In this document: piece after piece, positions 1 through 8,150 of the stretch
Position numbering within the stretch: the first letter of the stretch is position 1
Layout: the number at the start of each line of letters is the position of its first letter
Assembly (NCBI GenBank): GCA_005788935.1
Contig: SYAK01000353.1
Coordinates: 1-13,553 of the forward strand
Origin: Pseudomonadota bacterium
GTDB lineage: Bacteria > Myxococcota > UBA9042 > PHBI01
Direction of reading: 5' to 3'
Length of the DNA stretch: 13,553 nt
Translations under genes and position numbers: made by a program
The notes under the pieces: model-generated
What the model was told of the DNA's origin: nothing
Seen by the model: only the letters and a program-made list of their open reading frames with translations
Database searches by the model: none

Positions 1-1319
1 GTATCCGTCAGCACGACCTCGACCTCATTCGGGAACCGCAGTCGCCTGCTCGTCGGGTCGAGCGTCGCGAACAGCTTGTCCTCTGTCAGCACGGAGGCGC
101 CTGTCAGGGCGTTCAACAGCGTCGACTTCCCCGCATTCGTGTACCCGACGAGCGTCACGGTCGGCACCTCGTTCGCCAGCCGTCGCCCGCGCCGGACGCT
201 CCGCTGTCGCGCGAGCTCCTCGAGTCGCGCCTCGAGCGCCGCGATGCGATCCTTGGCCCGGCGGCGGTCGATCTCGAGCCGCGTCTCCCCAGGGCCCCGC
301 CCGCCGATCCCGCCCATCAGACGGCTCATCGCGGGATTCTTTCCGGTCAGTCGCGGCAGCGTGTAGCGAAGCTGCGCCAGCTCCACCTGCACCTTTCCCT
401 CGCTGGTCCGGGCCCGCTGCGCGAAGATGTCGAGGATGAGCTGCGTGCGATCGATCACCTTGCTCGCGATGGCCTCCGCGATGCACCGCGCCTGAGACGG
501 GGTCAGCGCCGTGTCGAACACCACGAGCTCCGCGTCGTTCTGCAGCGCCGCGAGCCCGACCTCGGCGAGCTTCCCCTCGCCCACGACGTGACGCGGGTCT
601 GGTTGCGCCCGGCGCTGCACGACCGTCTCCACGACGTCCACCCCCGCCGAACGCGCAAGCTCGGCGAGCTCTGCCAGGGAACGCAGCACCTCATCGGAGT
701 CGACCGCGAGGGCCGTGACGTGCACCGCGACCGCCCGCACCTCTCCCTCGGCGGTGTCGACGAGCCGCCCCGCGACCCCGAACCCCGCCTCGAGCCCCGC
801 GACCAGCGCCTCCACGTCGAGACTGAAGGCCGAGAGCCGCACGGGCGCGAGCACCCGAGGCTCGCCGTCCGTCTCGAGATGCGCAACCTCGATGCTGGTC
901 TCCCCTGGCGTCCCGGTCTGAATCACCGCCACGAGATCGAGCGACAACTTGGCGAGGTCCGTCAGGTCGTCGCGCGACAACCCCTCGCCCCCGACGTGGG
1001 TGTGCACGAGGCGCAGACCTCGAAGCCGCCCCTTGCCAGCGCGTTGCCGTCCGAGATCGGGCAGCAGCAGTCGCTCCGCATCCCCCACGATCACATGCGC
1101 GATACGCCCCCGACGATCAATGAGCACGCCGACCTGCCGGTTCAGATCCCCGGAGATCACCGCGAGCTGCTGCGCGAGCTCCCGCCCCACCACCTCCGAG
1201 GGACCCACCGACCGCCGGTACAGACGCTCCAGCGCCTCCCGCTGCACGGCCCTCAACCCCCCTGTATGCCCGTGAACCTGCCCTGAAATACCCCACCTCC
1301 CGCGCGAATCGGCCGCCAT
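1..1319 (-). CDS. hflX: GTPase HflX, long form with N-terminal extension (3' end cut by window edge)
   Basis: HflX binds the 50S subunit and uses GTP to split stalled or hibernating ribosomes, notably under heat or antibiotic stress. The minus-strand frame opens with ATG at 1319-1317 and gives 439 complete residues before the edge. Visible parts: an N-terminal extension (about residues 1-150, with GVLIDRRGRIAHVIVGD and LVHTH near 70-108), the HflX nucleotide-binding-like middle domain, the GGRGPGETRLEIDRRR linker (GPGETR at 342-347) with a following charged helix, and the GTPase P-loop GYTNAGKS at 392-399. The FATLD switch I segment follows, and the window ends inside the G3 motif at LTDT. 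G4, G5 and the C-terminus are missing. The extension is the kind seen in deltaproteobacterial HflX; E. coli HflX lacks it. The ATG is preceded only by a weak AGG, so the exact start is less certain than the identity. It is divergent from the barrel/protease operon and probably unrelated to it. Confidence 0.95.
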   Translation of the reverse strand, partial: MAADSRGRWGISGQVHGHTGGLRAVQREALERLYRRSVGPSEVVGRELAQQLAVISGDLNRQVGVLIDRRGRIAHVIVGDAERLLLPDLGRQRAGKGRLRGLRLVHTHVGGEGLSRDDLTDLAKLSLDLVAVIQTGTPGETSIEVAHLETDGEPRVLAPVRLSAFSLDVEALVAGLEAGFGVAGRLVDTAEGEVRAVAVHVTALAVDSDEVLRSLAELAELARSAGVDVVETVVQRRAQPDPRHVVGEGKLAEVGLAALQNDAELVVFDTALTPSQARCIAEAIASKVIDRTQLILDIFAQRARTSEGKVQVELAQLRYTLPRLTGKNPAMSRLMGGIGGRGPGETRLEIDRRRAKDRIAALEARLEELARQRSVRRGRRLANEVPTVTLVGYTNAGKSTLLNALTGASVLTEDKLFATLDPTSRRLRFPNEVEVVLTD

Positions 1320-1426
1320 CCTGCCAGCGCAGCCACGTCCCGTCGATCGCGATGCGACAGCGACCGCGGCCCGCACCACGACCACGAGCCCTCGCAGGGT
1401 CAGCCCTCACGCAACGCACGCCACGG

Positions 1427-1442
1427 GTTCGGCAAACCGAAC
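1427..1442. repeat. Perfect 6-bp inverted repeat (hairpin or operator-like)
   Basis: GTTCGG, a 4-base spacer CAAA, then CCGAAC form a perfect inverted repeat about 110 bp upstream of the hflX start. It could be a hairpin in the hflX leader or a small dyad operator. No T-run follows on either strand, so it is not a terminator. A match this short can occur by chance. Confidence 0.35.
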
Positions 1443-1562
1443 AACGCAGAAGCGCGCCAGCCCACCCCCGCCCTTGCGCCGCGAGCGTCCCCGAGGCACA
1501 CTGCGAAGCGGACGGAGGCCTCCCCGAGGACGCGCCTCCCGGCTTGCCTTCCGAGGATTCGC

Positions 1563-1592
1563 TTGACATCCGCGCGACATCCTCGCTAAACC
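1563..1592 (+). promoter_or_regulatory. Candidate sigma70-type promoter for the barrel/protease operon
   Basis: A perfect TTGACA lies at 1563-1568. The -10 is weak: TAAACC at 1587-1592 (18-bp spacer) or GCTAAA at 1585-1590 (16-bp spacer), each matching the consensus at three positions. Transcription would begin near 1598 and leave a leader of about 40 nt before the GTG start at 1638. A perfect -35 is rare by chance in such GC-rich DNA, and the position suits the operon. Confidence 0.45.
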
Positions 1593-1637
1593 CGCGCCCT
1601 CCGCGCGCGTCCCGCCGTCGTCGTCCAAGGCTATCCC

Positions 1638-2756
1638 GTGATAAACACCAGCGTAACCCCTGCGATTCCCGCGTTCACGCGTCTCGGTCTCGGCGCCATG
1701 GGCCTCGTTGGGCTGCTGTCCGCCGACACCCGCGCCGTCCCGCCGGACCTCGCCGCCGCGCCGATTCAGGTCGCCGCCATTGTCCCACAGGCGGCGGGTG
1801 CGACCTCGGGCGACGCTGTCTCCGCGACTGGCACCCAGGCTCCCTCGAGCCTCAGCGGCTCCCTGACCCTCGACACGTCCGTCGGCCTCGGGACCTTCGC
1901 GCCCGCGCCGCACCGTCAGACGCTCGTGTCCACGACGGTGCTCGGCAACGTCGGCTACCGCCTCACGGACACGCTCCGACTCAGCGCCGGCATCTCCGCG
2001 ACCTGGTTCAATGTCAACGACAGCAGCACGCCACTGCCCGACAACTTCGTGATGCTCTCGGACCTCTCGCTCGGGGTGTCCCACGGGCGCATCTATCGCC
2101 ATGAAGGCTCGAAGTTCAACCTGTCGGGTGCGTTCCGCCTCCTCCTGCCGACCTCCCCGGCGAGCCAGTTCCAGAACCGCTGGTTCACCATCGTCCCCTC
2201 GCTCTCCGCCTCCATGCCGGTCGGGCCGGTCTCCCTCAGCTGGGGCGTGGCGTTCGGCAAGTTCTTCGGGTCGACCTCGACCGCGACGGTCGACTGCTCC
2301 GACTTCGACGACCCCGAACAGTGCTACCAGGGCCGTTCGGGCAACGCCACCCTCGGCTATGAGACCGAGCGCCGCGGCGGCGAGGTCTTCGTCCCCGGCG
2401 TCGGTATGAACTCCTTCTACGTCTCCAACTCGCTGTCCGCGTCCTGGTCTCCCACGGAGCGCCTGAACTTCGGGCTCTCGCTCGGTGTGTTCTCGTACTT
2501 CGGCCTCCGGTCGCTCCCGGTCGACGCGCTGTCGAGCGTCAACGCCGTCGGCGGCCGCGCGCACCGCGACCGCCTCGTCAGCTCGCTGACCGTCAGCTAC
2601 CAGCTGTTCGACAATCTCTCCCTCAGCTCGGGCCTCATTACCGACACGAGCCAGCCTTTCGGCGCGCGCGGCGACTCCCCGCCCGTCGTCTTCGACTTCA
2701 CGCGTCCCGCCGACAACATCACCTCGGTGAGCCTCGGTCTCACCGGCACCTTCTGA
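1638..2756 (+). CDS. Predicted outer-membrane beta-barrel protein, function unknown
   Basis: This 372-residue protein starts at GTG 1638, with AAGG at 1627-1630 as a likely ribosome binding site. An in-frame stop at 1587 limits upstream extension, and the next ATG (1698, Met21) would cut into the export signal. Residues 13-33 form a hydrophobic segment ending ADTRA, a plausible signal peptidase I site, though the n-region has only one arginine. From about residue 70 the chain is a series of alternating polar/hydrophobic strands separated by turns (for example TLRLSAGISATWFNV, VSLSWGVAFGKFF, LNFGLSLGVFSYF), and it ends in LGLTGTF. A C-terminal Phe is the BAM recognition signal typical of outer-membrane barrels. 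One short loop has a Cys pair (220 and 229), probably a disulfide. I cannot name a family with confidence; it recalls generic MetA-pathway/OMP-like barrels. It is the first gene of the operon with the two proteases, which suggests an envelope role alongside them. Confidence 0.75.
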   Translation: MINTSVTPAIPAFTRLGLGAMGLVGLLSADTRAVPPDLAAAPIQVAAIVPQAAGATSGDAVSATGTQAPSSLSGSLTLDTSVGLGTFAPAPHRQTLVSTTVLGNVGYRLTDTLRLSAGISATWFNVNDSSTPLPDNFVMLSDLSLGVSHGRIYRHEGSKFNLSGAFRLLLPTSPASQFQNRWFTIVPSLSASMPVGPVSLSWGVAFGKFFGSTSTATVDCSDFDDPEQCYQGRSGNATLGYETERRGGEVFVPGVGMNSFYVSNSLSASWSPTERLNFGLSLGVFSYFGLRSLPVDALSSVNAVGGRAHRDRLVSSLTVSYQLFDNLSLSSGLITDTSQPFGARGDSPPVVFDFTRPADNITSVSLGLTGTF

Positions 2757-2811
2757 GACCGCTTACCAGCAGGTCCTCCATGCTCCATTTCGCCAGCGCT
2801 CCGACTTCGCC

Positions 2812-2817
2812 AAAGGA
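2812..2817 (+). promoter_or_regulatory. Shine-Dalgarno site that decides the start of the first protease gene
   Basis: AAAGGA sits 7 nt before the ATG at 2825. The upstream in-frame ATG at 2780 has only a weak AGG 6 nt before it and would add 15 polar residues ahead of the signal peptide. The stronger site favours 2825. Confidence 0.65.
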
Positions 2818-2824
2818 TTCCCGG

Positions 2825-5800
2825 ATGACTCACCCCATGCCCACGCGCGGCGTGCCTACCTCGCCCTGGCAGCGGCTGCTCCGACTCGGCCTGCAGGGAC
2901 TCGTCGCCCTCTCGCTCGTCACCACCTCGGCGGCCCAGCAAGGCTGCGTCGAGGACATCCGGACAGTCAACCGCACGTCGCCTTACAAGCTCGAGAAGAC
3001 GGCCTTCGAGGGCGTCTGGCTCTACATGCAGACGACTATCGACGTCCCCTTCAGTTCGGCCGTCAGCTTCACGGGCGAGACCCCCTTCGGCCAGTCGACG
3101 AAGGTGGTCTTCGACATCCAGGAGAACTGGCTCATCGCCTACCCGGTCGTCGAGACGATCGAGGGCACCGAGCGCGAGTGGAAGATGCTGCCGATCCGGA
3201 ACTACTGGACGCCCGGCAAACGCAACGAGTTCGTCGACATGTACGTCGGCCCGCCGATGGCGCGGTGGCCGATCGAGACGCACTTCGACCTCGTGCGCAG
3301 CTACAACGCCTTCAACGGCGCCCAGTCGAACGAGCTCACCGAGAACACCTTCGACCGCCCGTGGTACGAGCGCGACTACTTCCGCGTCGCGTGGCACCGC
3401 CAGGGGCTGGTCGACTTCTTCTACTCGCTGAAGGGCGGCAATGAGGCCTACTTCGTGGGTGAAGAGCAGCCCTTCCACCCCGACGAGTTCTACCAGGACC
3501 CGAACGGTGGCTACTTCGACTTCGTCATCCGCTCCATGGCCTGGTCGGTCGGTCAAAACCGCTGCAACATCTACGACCTCGGCAACTACGACTGCGCTCG
3601 CGCCGAGGTGAAGGTCCGGCACAGCTTCAAGCGCTACGACCACAAGCGCGACTACGAGCCGATCCGCTACCACAACGACGAACACATGGACCGCTTCGGC
3701 TTCTTCCTGACCGAGCGCAGCGCGTATGACTACGATTGGGGTCCGACCTACCGCGGCTCGGTCTCGTACGCGAACCGCTGGAACCTCTGGAACGACAACT
3801 TCGATTTCAAGAAGCCCGTCGACGCCAACGGCGCCGAGCTGACCGTCGCCTGCTTCGCCGACCGCGACTGCGACCGCGACAACGGCTTCCGCTGCCAGAA
3901 GGCGCAGAGCTGGTTCTCCGAGGGCACCTGCGTCGAGCCCGTGCCGCGCGCCTTCAAAGAGCGCAAGCTGCGCCCGATCATCTATCACCTCAGCAGCGAA
4001 TGGCACCCCGACTACCGCGAGGCGGCCTACCTGTCCGCAGACTCGTGGAGCGACGTCTTCAAGGAAGCCGTCGCGTGGCTCTTCCTCTACGAGGAGAAGG
4101 GCGTCGCGCGCCCGAAGGCTTGCACGACCCACGCCGACTGCGCCAACGGCGACCTGGTCGCAGACCGCAACGTCCGCTACCTCGACGAAGGCGTCCCGTG
4201 CCACGCCGACACTCACTGCGGCTCGGGGCAGGTATGCGCCCCCGATGGCTACTGCGGCACGACGCGCGCCTGTGACACGGACAACCCCTGCAAGGCTGGC
4301 CAGACCTGCACGGCGGGCGCCTGCCAGAACGCCGACAACACGCCAGCCTACCTCATCCCGACCACGACCGCTCCCCGCTCGTCGACCCTCATTCACGCGG
4401 GCGCTGCGACGATGGTGACCCACGATTACTTCCCGACCTCGGTCCGCCAGGCCCCGTCCCTCCCGGCTGGCCACGCCTGGGTCCGATTCGCCCACCTCGC
4501 CCCCGACGCGGGCGACCTCGGCGTCGCGATTGGCGCCGCCGCGAGCGAGACCGCCATCACCGGCGGCCCGTCGAACAAGGACGCCGATCTCGATCCCCTC
4601 GACCCAGCCACCGCCAGCTACATCGCGGCGGTCCCGGTCGGCTCTGCGGTCCCCGTGGCCGTCACCCAGGGCGGGGCCCGGGTCAAGGAGACGATCGCCG
4701 ACTTCGTCGCGAACCAGCACTACCTCGTGATCTACAACGGCGATGACGTCATCGTGGTCGGTGAGTCCTACGGCCGCACCACGGGCGGCGTCCGCGGCGT
4801 CAACGCCGGCCGTAACAGCGGTCAGCTCGACTTCGGTCTCGAGGGCGCCAAGCTCGCGGAGGCTGTCGACTACCAGACCGCGACCTCCTACCAGACGGCC
4901 TCGGGCGCCTGGCAGCGCGCCACCTTCTCGCGCGCGGGCGGCCGCGGCGAGTTCACCTGCTTCCAGGCCGACACCCTCGGTTTCTGCGCGGGCTGGGGTA
5001 ACGACATCAACGACGCCGACCGCGATCGCGTCCGCGAGATCAAGGCGACCCTCCCCGAGATGTTCGTCCTCTGCGAGAACACGTTCGACCGGCTCGCAGC
5101 CTCCGAGACCGTCTCGGACTTCAAGACGACCTTCAAGGACGCCCGCTACACCCGCCCCGACGGGTACAACCCCTGCGGTGACGCAACCCGCGTCCCGCAT
5201 CCCGAGGAGCTCAAGCGTCAGGGCGACGCCCGCTACTCGTACTTCTACTGGGTCAACGAGGCGCAGCGCGCGGGTCCGCTCGGCTACGGTCCCTCCGAGG
5301 CCGACCCCGAGACCGGAGAGATCCAGGTCGCGAACGCCAACATCTACGGCGGCGCGATGCACACCTACGCCCAGTACACGAAGGACCTGCTCGACCTCGT
5401 GACCGGCGACCTCTCGCTCGACCGCGTCGCGACGGGCGAGTACATCCGCGACTACCTGAAGGCGAAGGACGACCCCCAGACCGAGGCCGTCTATGCCTCG
5501 CTGAAGGCCGCCAAGACCTTCGCCGCCTCGCAGGGGAACGCTCAGGCCGGCCATGACCACACAGGTCATGACCACGCCGAACTCCCGACGAACCCGCTCG
5601 ACTTCGCGGCCGCGACGCCCGTCGACCACCGCGGTCAGGCGGTCGTGGCTCCGCAGCGCCACTACCAGGACTACGAGGTCCCCGAGCTCGTCGACCTGAT
5701 GCGCGACCCCGCCCGCATGCAGATGGCGGTCGAGAACGCCTTGCCGCGCGTCGCCCCGAAGGAGCTCCATGACCGCCTCAACCGCGTCACCGAGACCCCG

Positions 5801-8122
5801 CTCGGCGAGATGATGGTCACGGACGAGGTCCGCTACGCCATCAACGCCGTGGCCGATCAGGAGGGCCTGTCTGCCGAGCAGGCCGAGGCGCTGCTCCACC
5901 CGACGGCGTGGACCACGAAGTTCGCGATGCAGCGCGAGCGCGAGCGCATGCAGACCCTCTCGAAGAGCCACTGCCTCTTCCTCGGCGAGTTCGTCGACGA
6001 CGCCCTCTACGGCCTCGCGATGGACATGAAGAACTCGGGCAAGAGCTCGGATGAAATCCGCATCGAGGTCGGCGCCCGAATCCTGCGCGGTGTGCTCGAG
6101 CACGAAGTCGGCCACACGGTCGGCCTCCGCCACAACTTCTCGGGCTCGACCGACGTCTTCAACTTCTTCGACGAGTACTACAGCATCCGCGAGAAGGAGC
6201 TCATCCCCTGCCAGAGCGACTCGTGGTGCGACCAGTTGAGCGGCGAGATCTGCGCCATCACGACGTGTGACGCCGACGCGGCTTGCCCCGCGGGAACGCT
6301 CTGCGGTGACGCGGGTCAGTGCGTCGCGCCCGACGCGCTCAACGCCACCCGCAACGTCCCGACGGGCTCGTGCTCGAAGCCGGTCGAGGGACTCACCTGC
6401 CAAAACGACGGCCAGTGCGGCGACGGCAACGTCTGCTTCCAGAACCGCTGCTACGACCCGCGCGAGCAGTTCGCGCCGCGCTTCTGGATGACCGAGTCCG
6501 AGAAGGCCAACAAGCGCGTCCAGTACCAGTACACGACGATCATGGACTACGGCGCCCGCGTGAACTCGGACATCCAGAGCCTGGGCAAGTATGACTACGC
6601 CGCCATCCGCTTCGGCTACACCCAGCTCATCGACGTCTACTCCGACACGTCGGCCATCGACCAGCGCATCCAGGACGCGGCGCGCCTCACAGGCAACACG
6701 CCCGCACAGTACTCGTTTTACAAGAACTCCCGCTTCTGGCCGACCCGCGGCAACGGGTTCTTCCACCCCTTCAACTACATCACGAACTACATCGGGGCCG
6801 AGGAGAACCTGAAGCGCAACCCGGTGCCGTACCACCTTGTCCGGAACCAGCGCGACATGGTCGTGAACTCCGTCCGCGAGTACATCGACGTCGATTACGT
6901 CGAGGTTCCGTACGCCTTCTGCTCCGACGAGTTCCGCGGCAACCTCGGTTGCTACTACTTCGATCAGGGCATCGACATGGGTGAGATGGCCGCTGGCGCC
7001 ACCGAGATGCTCTGGAACTACTACGTCTACGACGCCTTCAAGCGCGAGCGGCTCTACTACGGGTCCTACGGGAACCCGATGGGCTACTACATGCGCATCA
7101 TGGACCGGTACTACCGCGTCCTCGGCGACGTCGGCATGTTCTACGCCCTCTATGACAGCCTGCTCTTCCGCTACTCCTGGTACACCGACTGGAAGACCTC
7201 CCCGCTTGGCGGCCGCGCCATGGAGCAGGCGGCCACGGCGGCCTTCGACACGCTGCGCGACGTCATCGCCTCGCCCGCGCCAGGCTCCTACAAGTTCGAC
7301 CCGGCCCGTGACGCTTACGTCAGCCTGAGCTTCAAGAACGACCAGCCCGGCGCCGACTTCAACGTCCCCTTCGGAATCGGTCGCTTCCCCTACACCCAGT
7401 TCGGCGCGGACCTCGGCTACTACTTCTACGAGCACCCGATGTGGTTCGGCTCGTTCTGGGAGAAGCTGGCGGCCCTCGTGACGCTGACCGACTCGACCGC
7501 CTACTTCGTCGACACCTTCGTCGGCGAGCAGATCAACATCGGCATCGGCACGTCACTCGGCTACAACACGGTCTTCGCGCCTGAGCTGTCGAACTTCGTC
7601 GGCGGCATCATCACGGGCGACCTCGACTTCTACGCCGGCCGCATGGTCAACGGGAAGTACGTCCCGCCGAGCCTCTCGGCCGGCCTCACGGGCAGCAAGC
7701 ACGTCGAGCCGTCGATCGACAACTTCACGATGAAGCTCTACTCGGCCATCTACGGCCTCGCCTTCATCCCAGCCGGCTTCGACCCGCAGTTCATCGACCG
7801 TCTCGCGGTCTTCTTCGATGGCGAGGCCCGCCAGTACACCCCGTCGGCGGTCGCGCAGCTGAACGAGGTCCGCTTCAACGACCCGATCGGCGGCAAGGTC
7901 TACATCGCCTACTCGACCAACTACGGCCGCTTCGGTCAGCCGAAGCTCGACGTCGCTGCGACGCTCGTTCAGAAGGCTCAGGATCTCGCCGACGACTGGA
8001 AGGACGAGACCGACCCGGCGACGAAGTCCCAGCTTCAGGATCAGCTCCTGTCCGTGCGAGAGGTCCTCGACCTCCTGCGCCAGCTCTACCAGGTCTACGG
8101 AAGCAGCACGCTCGGCCTTTGA
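2825..8122 (+). CDS. Large secreted metzincin-type zinc metalloprotease with Cys-rich and DUF4397-like insertions
   Basis: A 1765-residue exported protein, predicted to be a zinc endopeptidase resembling the DUF4953/DUF5117 'zinc-dependent metalloprotease' families. Residues 1-40 are a signal peptide (WQRLLRLG then a hydrophobic core); Cys41 follows in AAQQGC, which is a poor lipobox. Order of parts: conserved N-terminal region; a loose 4-Cys segment (343-369); Cys modules (433-500, two exact CxxDxxCxxGxxC units); DUF4397-like domain (about 550-690, starting AWVRFAHLAPDAGDL); MFVLCEN (746-752); GYGPSEADPETGE (from 820); GHDHTGHDH (909-917); zinc site HEVGHTVGLRHNF with H1093, E1094, H1097 and H1103; a 12-Cys insert (1129-1209); Met-turn IMDY with M1240; then VEVPYAFCSDE (C1366) and a long aromatic-rich C-terminal region. 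All catalytic residues are present, so activity is expected. It is paralogous to the next gene. The start at 2825 rests on AAAGGA at 2812-2817; 2780 is the alternative. Substrate unknown. Confidence 0.85.
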   Translation: MTHPMPTRGVPTSPWQRLLRLGLQGLVALSLVTTSAAQQGCVEDIRTVNRTSPYKLEKTAFEGVWLYMQTTIDVPFSSAVSFTGETPFGQSTKVVFDIQENWLIAYPVVETIEGTEREWKMLPIRNYWTPGKRNEFVDMYVGPPMARWPIETHFDLVRSYNAFNGAQSNELTENTFDRPWYERDYFRVAWHRQGLVDFFYSLKGGNEAYFVGEEQPFHPDEFYQDPNGGYFDFVIRSMAWSVGQNRCNIYDLGNYDCARAEVKVRHSFKRYDHKRDYEPIRYHNDEHMDRFGFFLTERSAYDYDWGPTYRGSVSYANRWNLWNDNFDFKKPVDANGAELTVACFADRDCDRDNGFRCQKAQSWFSEGTCVEPVPRAFKERKLRPIIYHLSSEWHPDYREAAYLSADSWSDVFKEAVAWLFLYEEKGVARPKACTTHADCANGDLVADRNVRYLDEGVPCHADTHCGSGQVCAPDGYCGTTRACDTDNPCKAGQTCTAGACQNADNTPAYLIPTTTAPRSSTLIHAGAATMVTHDYFPTSVRQAPSLPAGHAWVRFAHLAPDAGDLGVAIGAAASETAITGGPSNKDADLDPLDPATASYIAAVPVGSAVPVAVTQGGARVKETIADFVANQHYLVIYNGDDVIVVGESYGRTTGGVRGVNAGRNSGQLDFGLEGAKLAEAVDYQTATSYQTASGAWQRATFSRAGGRGEFTCFQADTLGFCAGWGNDINDADRDRVREIKATLPEMFVLCENTFDRLAASETVSDFKTTFKDARYTRPDGYNPCGDATRVPHPEELKRQGDARYSYFYWVNEAQRAGPLGYGPSEADPETGEIQVANANIYGGAMHTYAQYTKDLLDLVTGDLSLDRVATGEYIRDYLKAKDDPQTEAVYASLKAAKTFAASQGNAQAGHDHTGHDHAELPTNPLDFAAATPVDHRGQAVVAPQRHYQDYEVPELVDLMRDPARMQMAVENALPRVAPKELHDRLNRVTETPLGEMMVTDEVRYAINAVADQEGLSAEQAEALLHPTAWTTKFAMQRERERMQTLSKSHCLFLGEFVDDALYGLAMDMKNSGKSSDEIRIEVGARILRGVLEHEVGHTVGLRHNFSGSTDVFNFFDEYYSIREKELIPCQSDSWCDQLSGEICAITTCDADAACPAGTLCGDAGQCVAPDALNATRNVPTGSCSKPVEGLTCQNDGQCGDGNVCFQNRCYDPREQFAPRFWMTESEKANKRVQYQYTTIMDYGARVNSDIQSLGKYDYAAIRFGYTQLIDVYSDTSAIDQRIQDAARLTGNTPAQYSFYKNSRFWPTRGNGFFHPFNYITNYIGAEENLKRNPVPYHLVRNQRDMVVNSVREYIDVDYVEVPYAFCSDEFRGNLGCYYFDQGIDMGEMAAGATEMLWNYYVYDAFKRERLYYGSYGNPMGYYMRIMDRYYRVLGDVGMFYALYDSLLFRYSWYTDWKTSPLGGRAMEQAATAAFDTLRDVIASPAPGSYKFDPARDAYVSLSFKNDQPGADFNVPFGIGRFPYTQFGADLGYYFYEHPMWFGSFWEKLAALVTLTDSTAYFVDTFVGEQINIGIGTSLGYNTVFAPELSNFVGGIITGDLDFYAGRMVNGKYVPPSLSAGLTGSKHVEPSIDNFTMKLYSAIYGLAFIPAGFDPQFIDRLAVFFDGEARQYTPSAVAQLNEVRFNDPIGGKVYIAYSTNYGRFGQPKLDVAATLVQKAQDLADDWKDETDPATKSQLQDQLLSVREVLDLLRQLYQVYGSSTLGL

Positions 8123-8150
8123 TGGCTTCGCGACTGGAAGGATGAACACG

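Larger units (their letters stand above)
1320..1637. other. Divergent intergenic region between hflX and the barrel gene
   Basis: These 318 bases separate two divergent genes and should contain both promoters. I see a candidate rightward promoter (1563-1592), an SD-like AAGG at 1627-1630 ahead of the GTG at 1638, and a small perfect hairpin at 1427-1442. No convincing leftward -35/-10 pair for hflX was found. Open frames crossing the region on both strands run into the coding frames of the neighbours and look like GC-driven shadows. No small RNA or riboswitch is recognisable. Confidence 0.6.

Noticed and set aside
25..486. Minus-strand open frame of 153 codons over the hflX GTPase domain
   Set aside because: It is out of frame by one base with the true HflX reading, which gives the GYTNAGKS P-loop and continues from ATG 1319 to the window edge.
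588..1286. Plus-strand open frame of 232 codons opposite hflX
   Set aside because: Its Arg/Pro/His-rich product has no recognisable domain and it is fully antisense to a confident HflX.
1352..2104. Plus-strand open frame of 250 codons spanning the intergenic region and the barrel gene
   Set aside because: The product is Arg/Pro-rich low-complexity sequence in a frame different from the barrel, which has a signal peptide, beta-strands and a C-terminal Phe.
1407..2564. Minus-strand open frame of 385 codons opposite the barrel gene
   Set aside because: Composition shadow with no domain; it would also overlap the divergent promoter region.
2780..2824. Upstream ATG as the start of the first protease
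   Set aside because: It has a weaker ribosome binding site and adds a polar stretch before the signal peptide. Not excluded; AAAGGA before 2825 is the better evidence.
4199..4324. Cys-rich modules as zinc-finger or iron-sulfur sites
   Set aside because: The protein is exported, and the even-numbered, regularly spaced cysteines with conserved Asp and Gly fit extracellular disulfide modules better.
5060..5080. MFVLCEN, identical in both proteases, as a metzincin 'cysteine switch' that blocks the zinc
   Set aside because: A second cysteine follows at a comparable place in both proteins (C784 and C437), so a structural disulfide is simpler. The Cys is also more than 340 residues from the zinc site, and the motif does not match PRCGxPD.
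8142..8150. ATG at 8142 as the start of the second protease
   Set aside because: It overlaps the GGAAGGA ribosome binding site, leaving no usable spacing; the ATG at 8151 is placed correctly.
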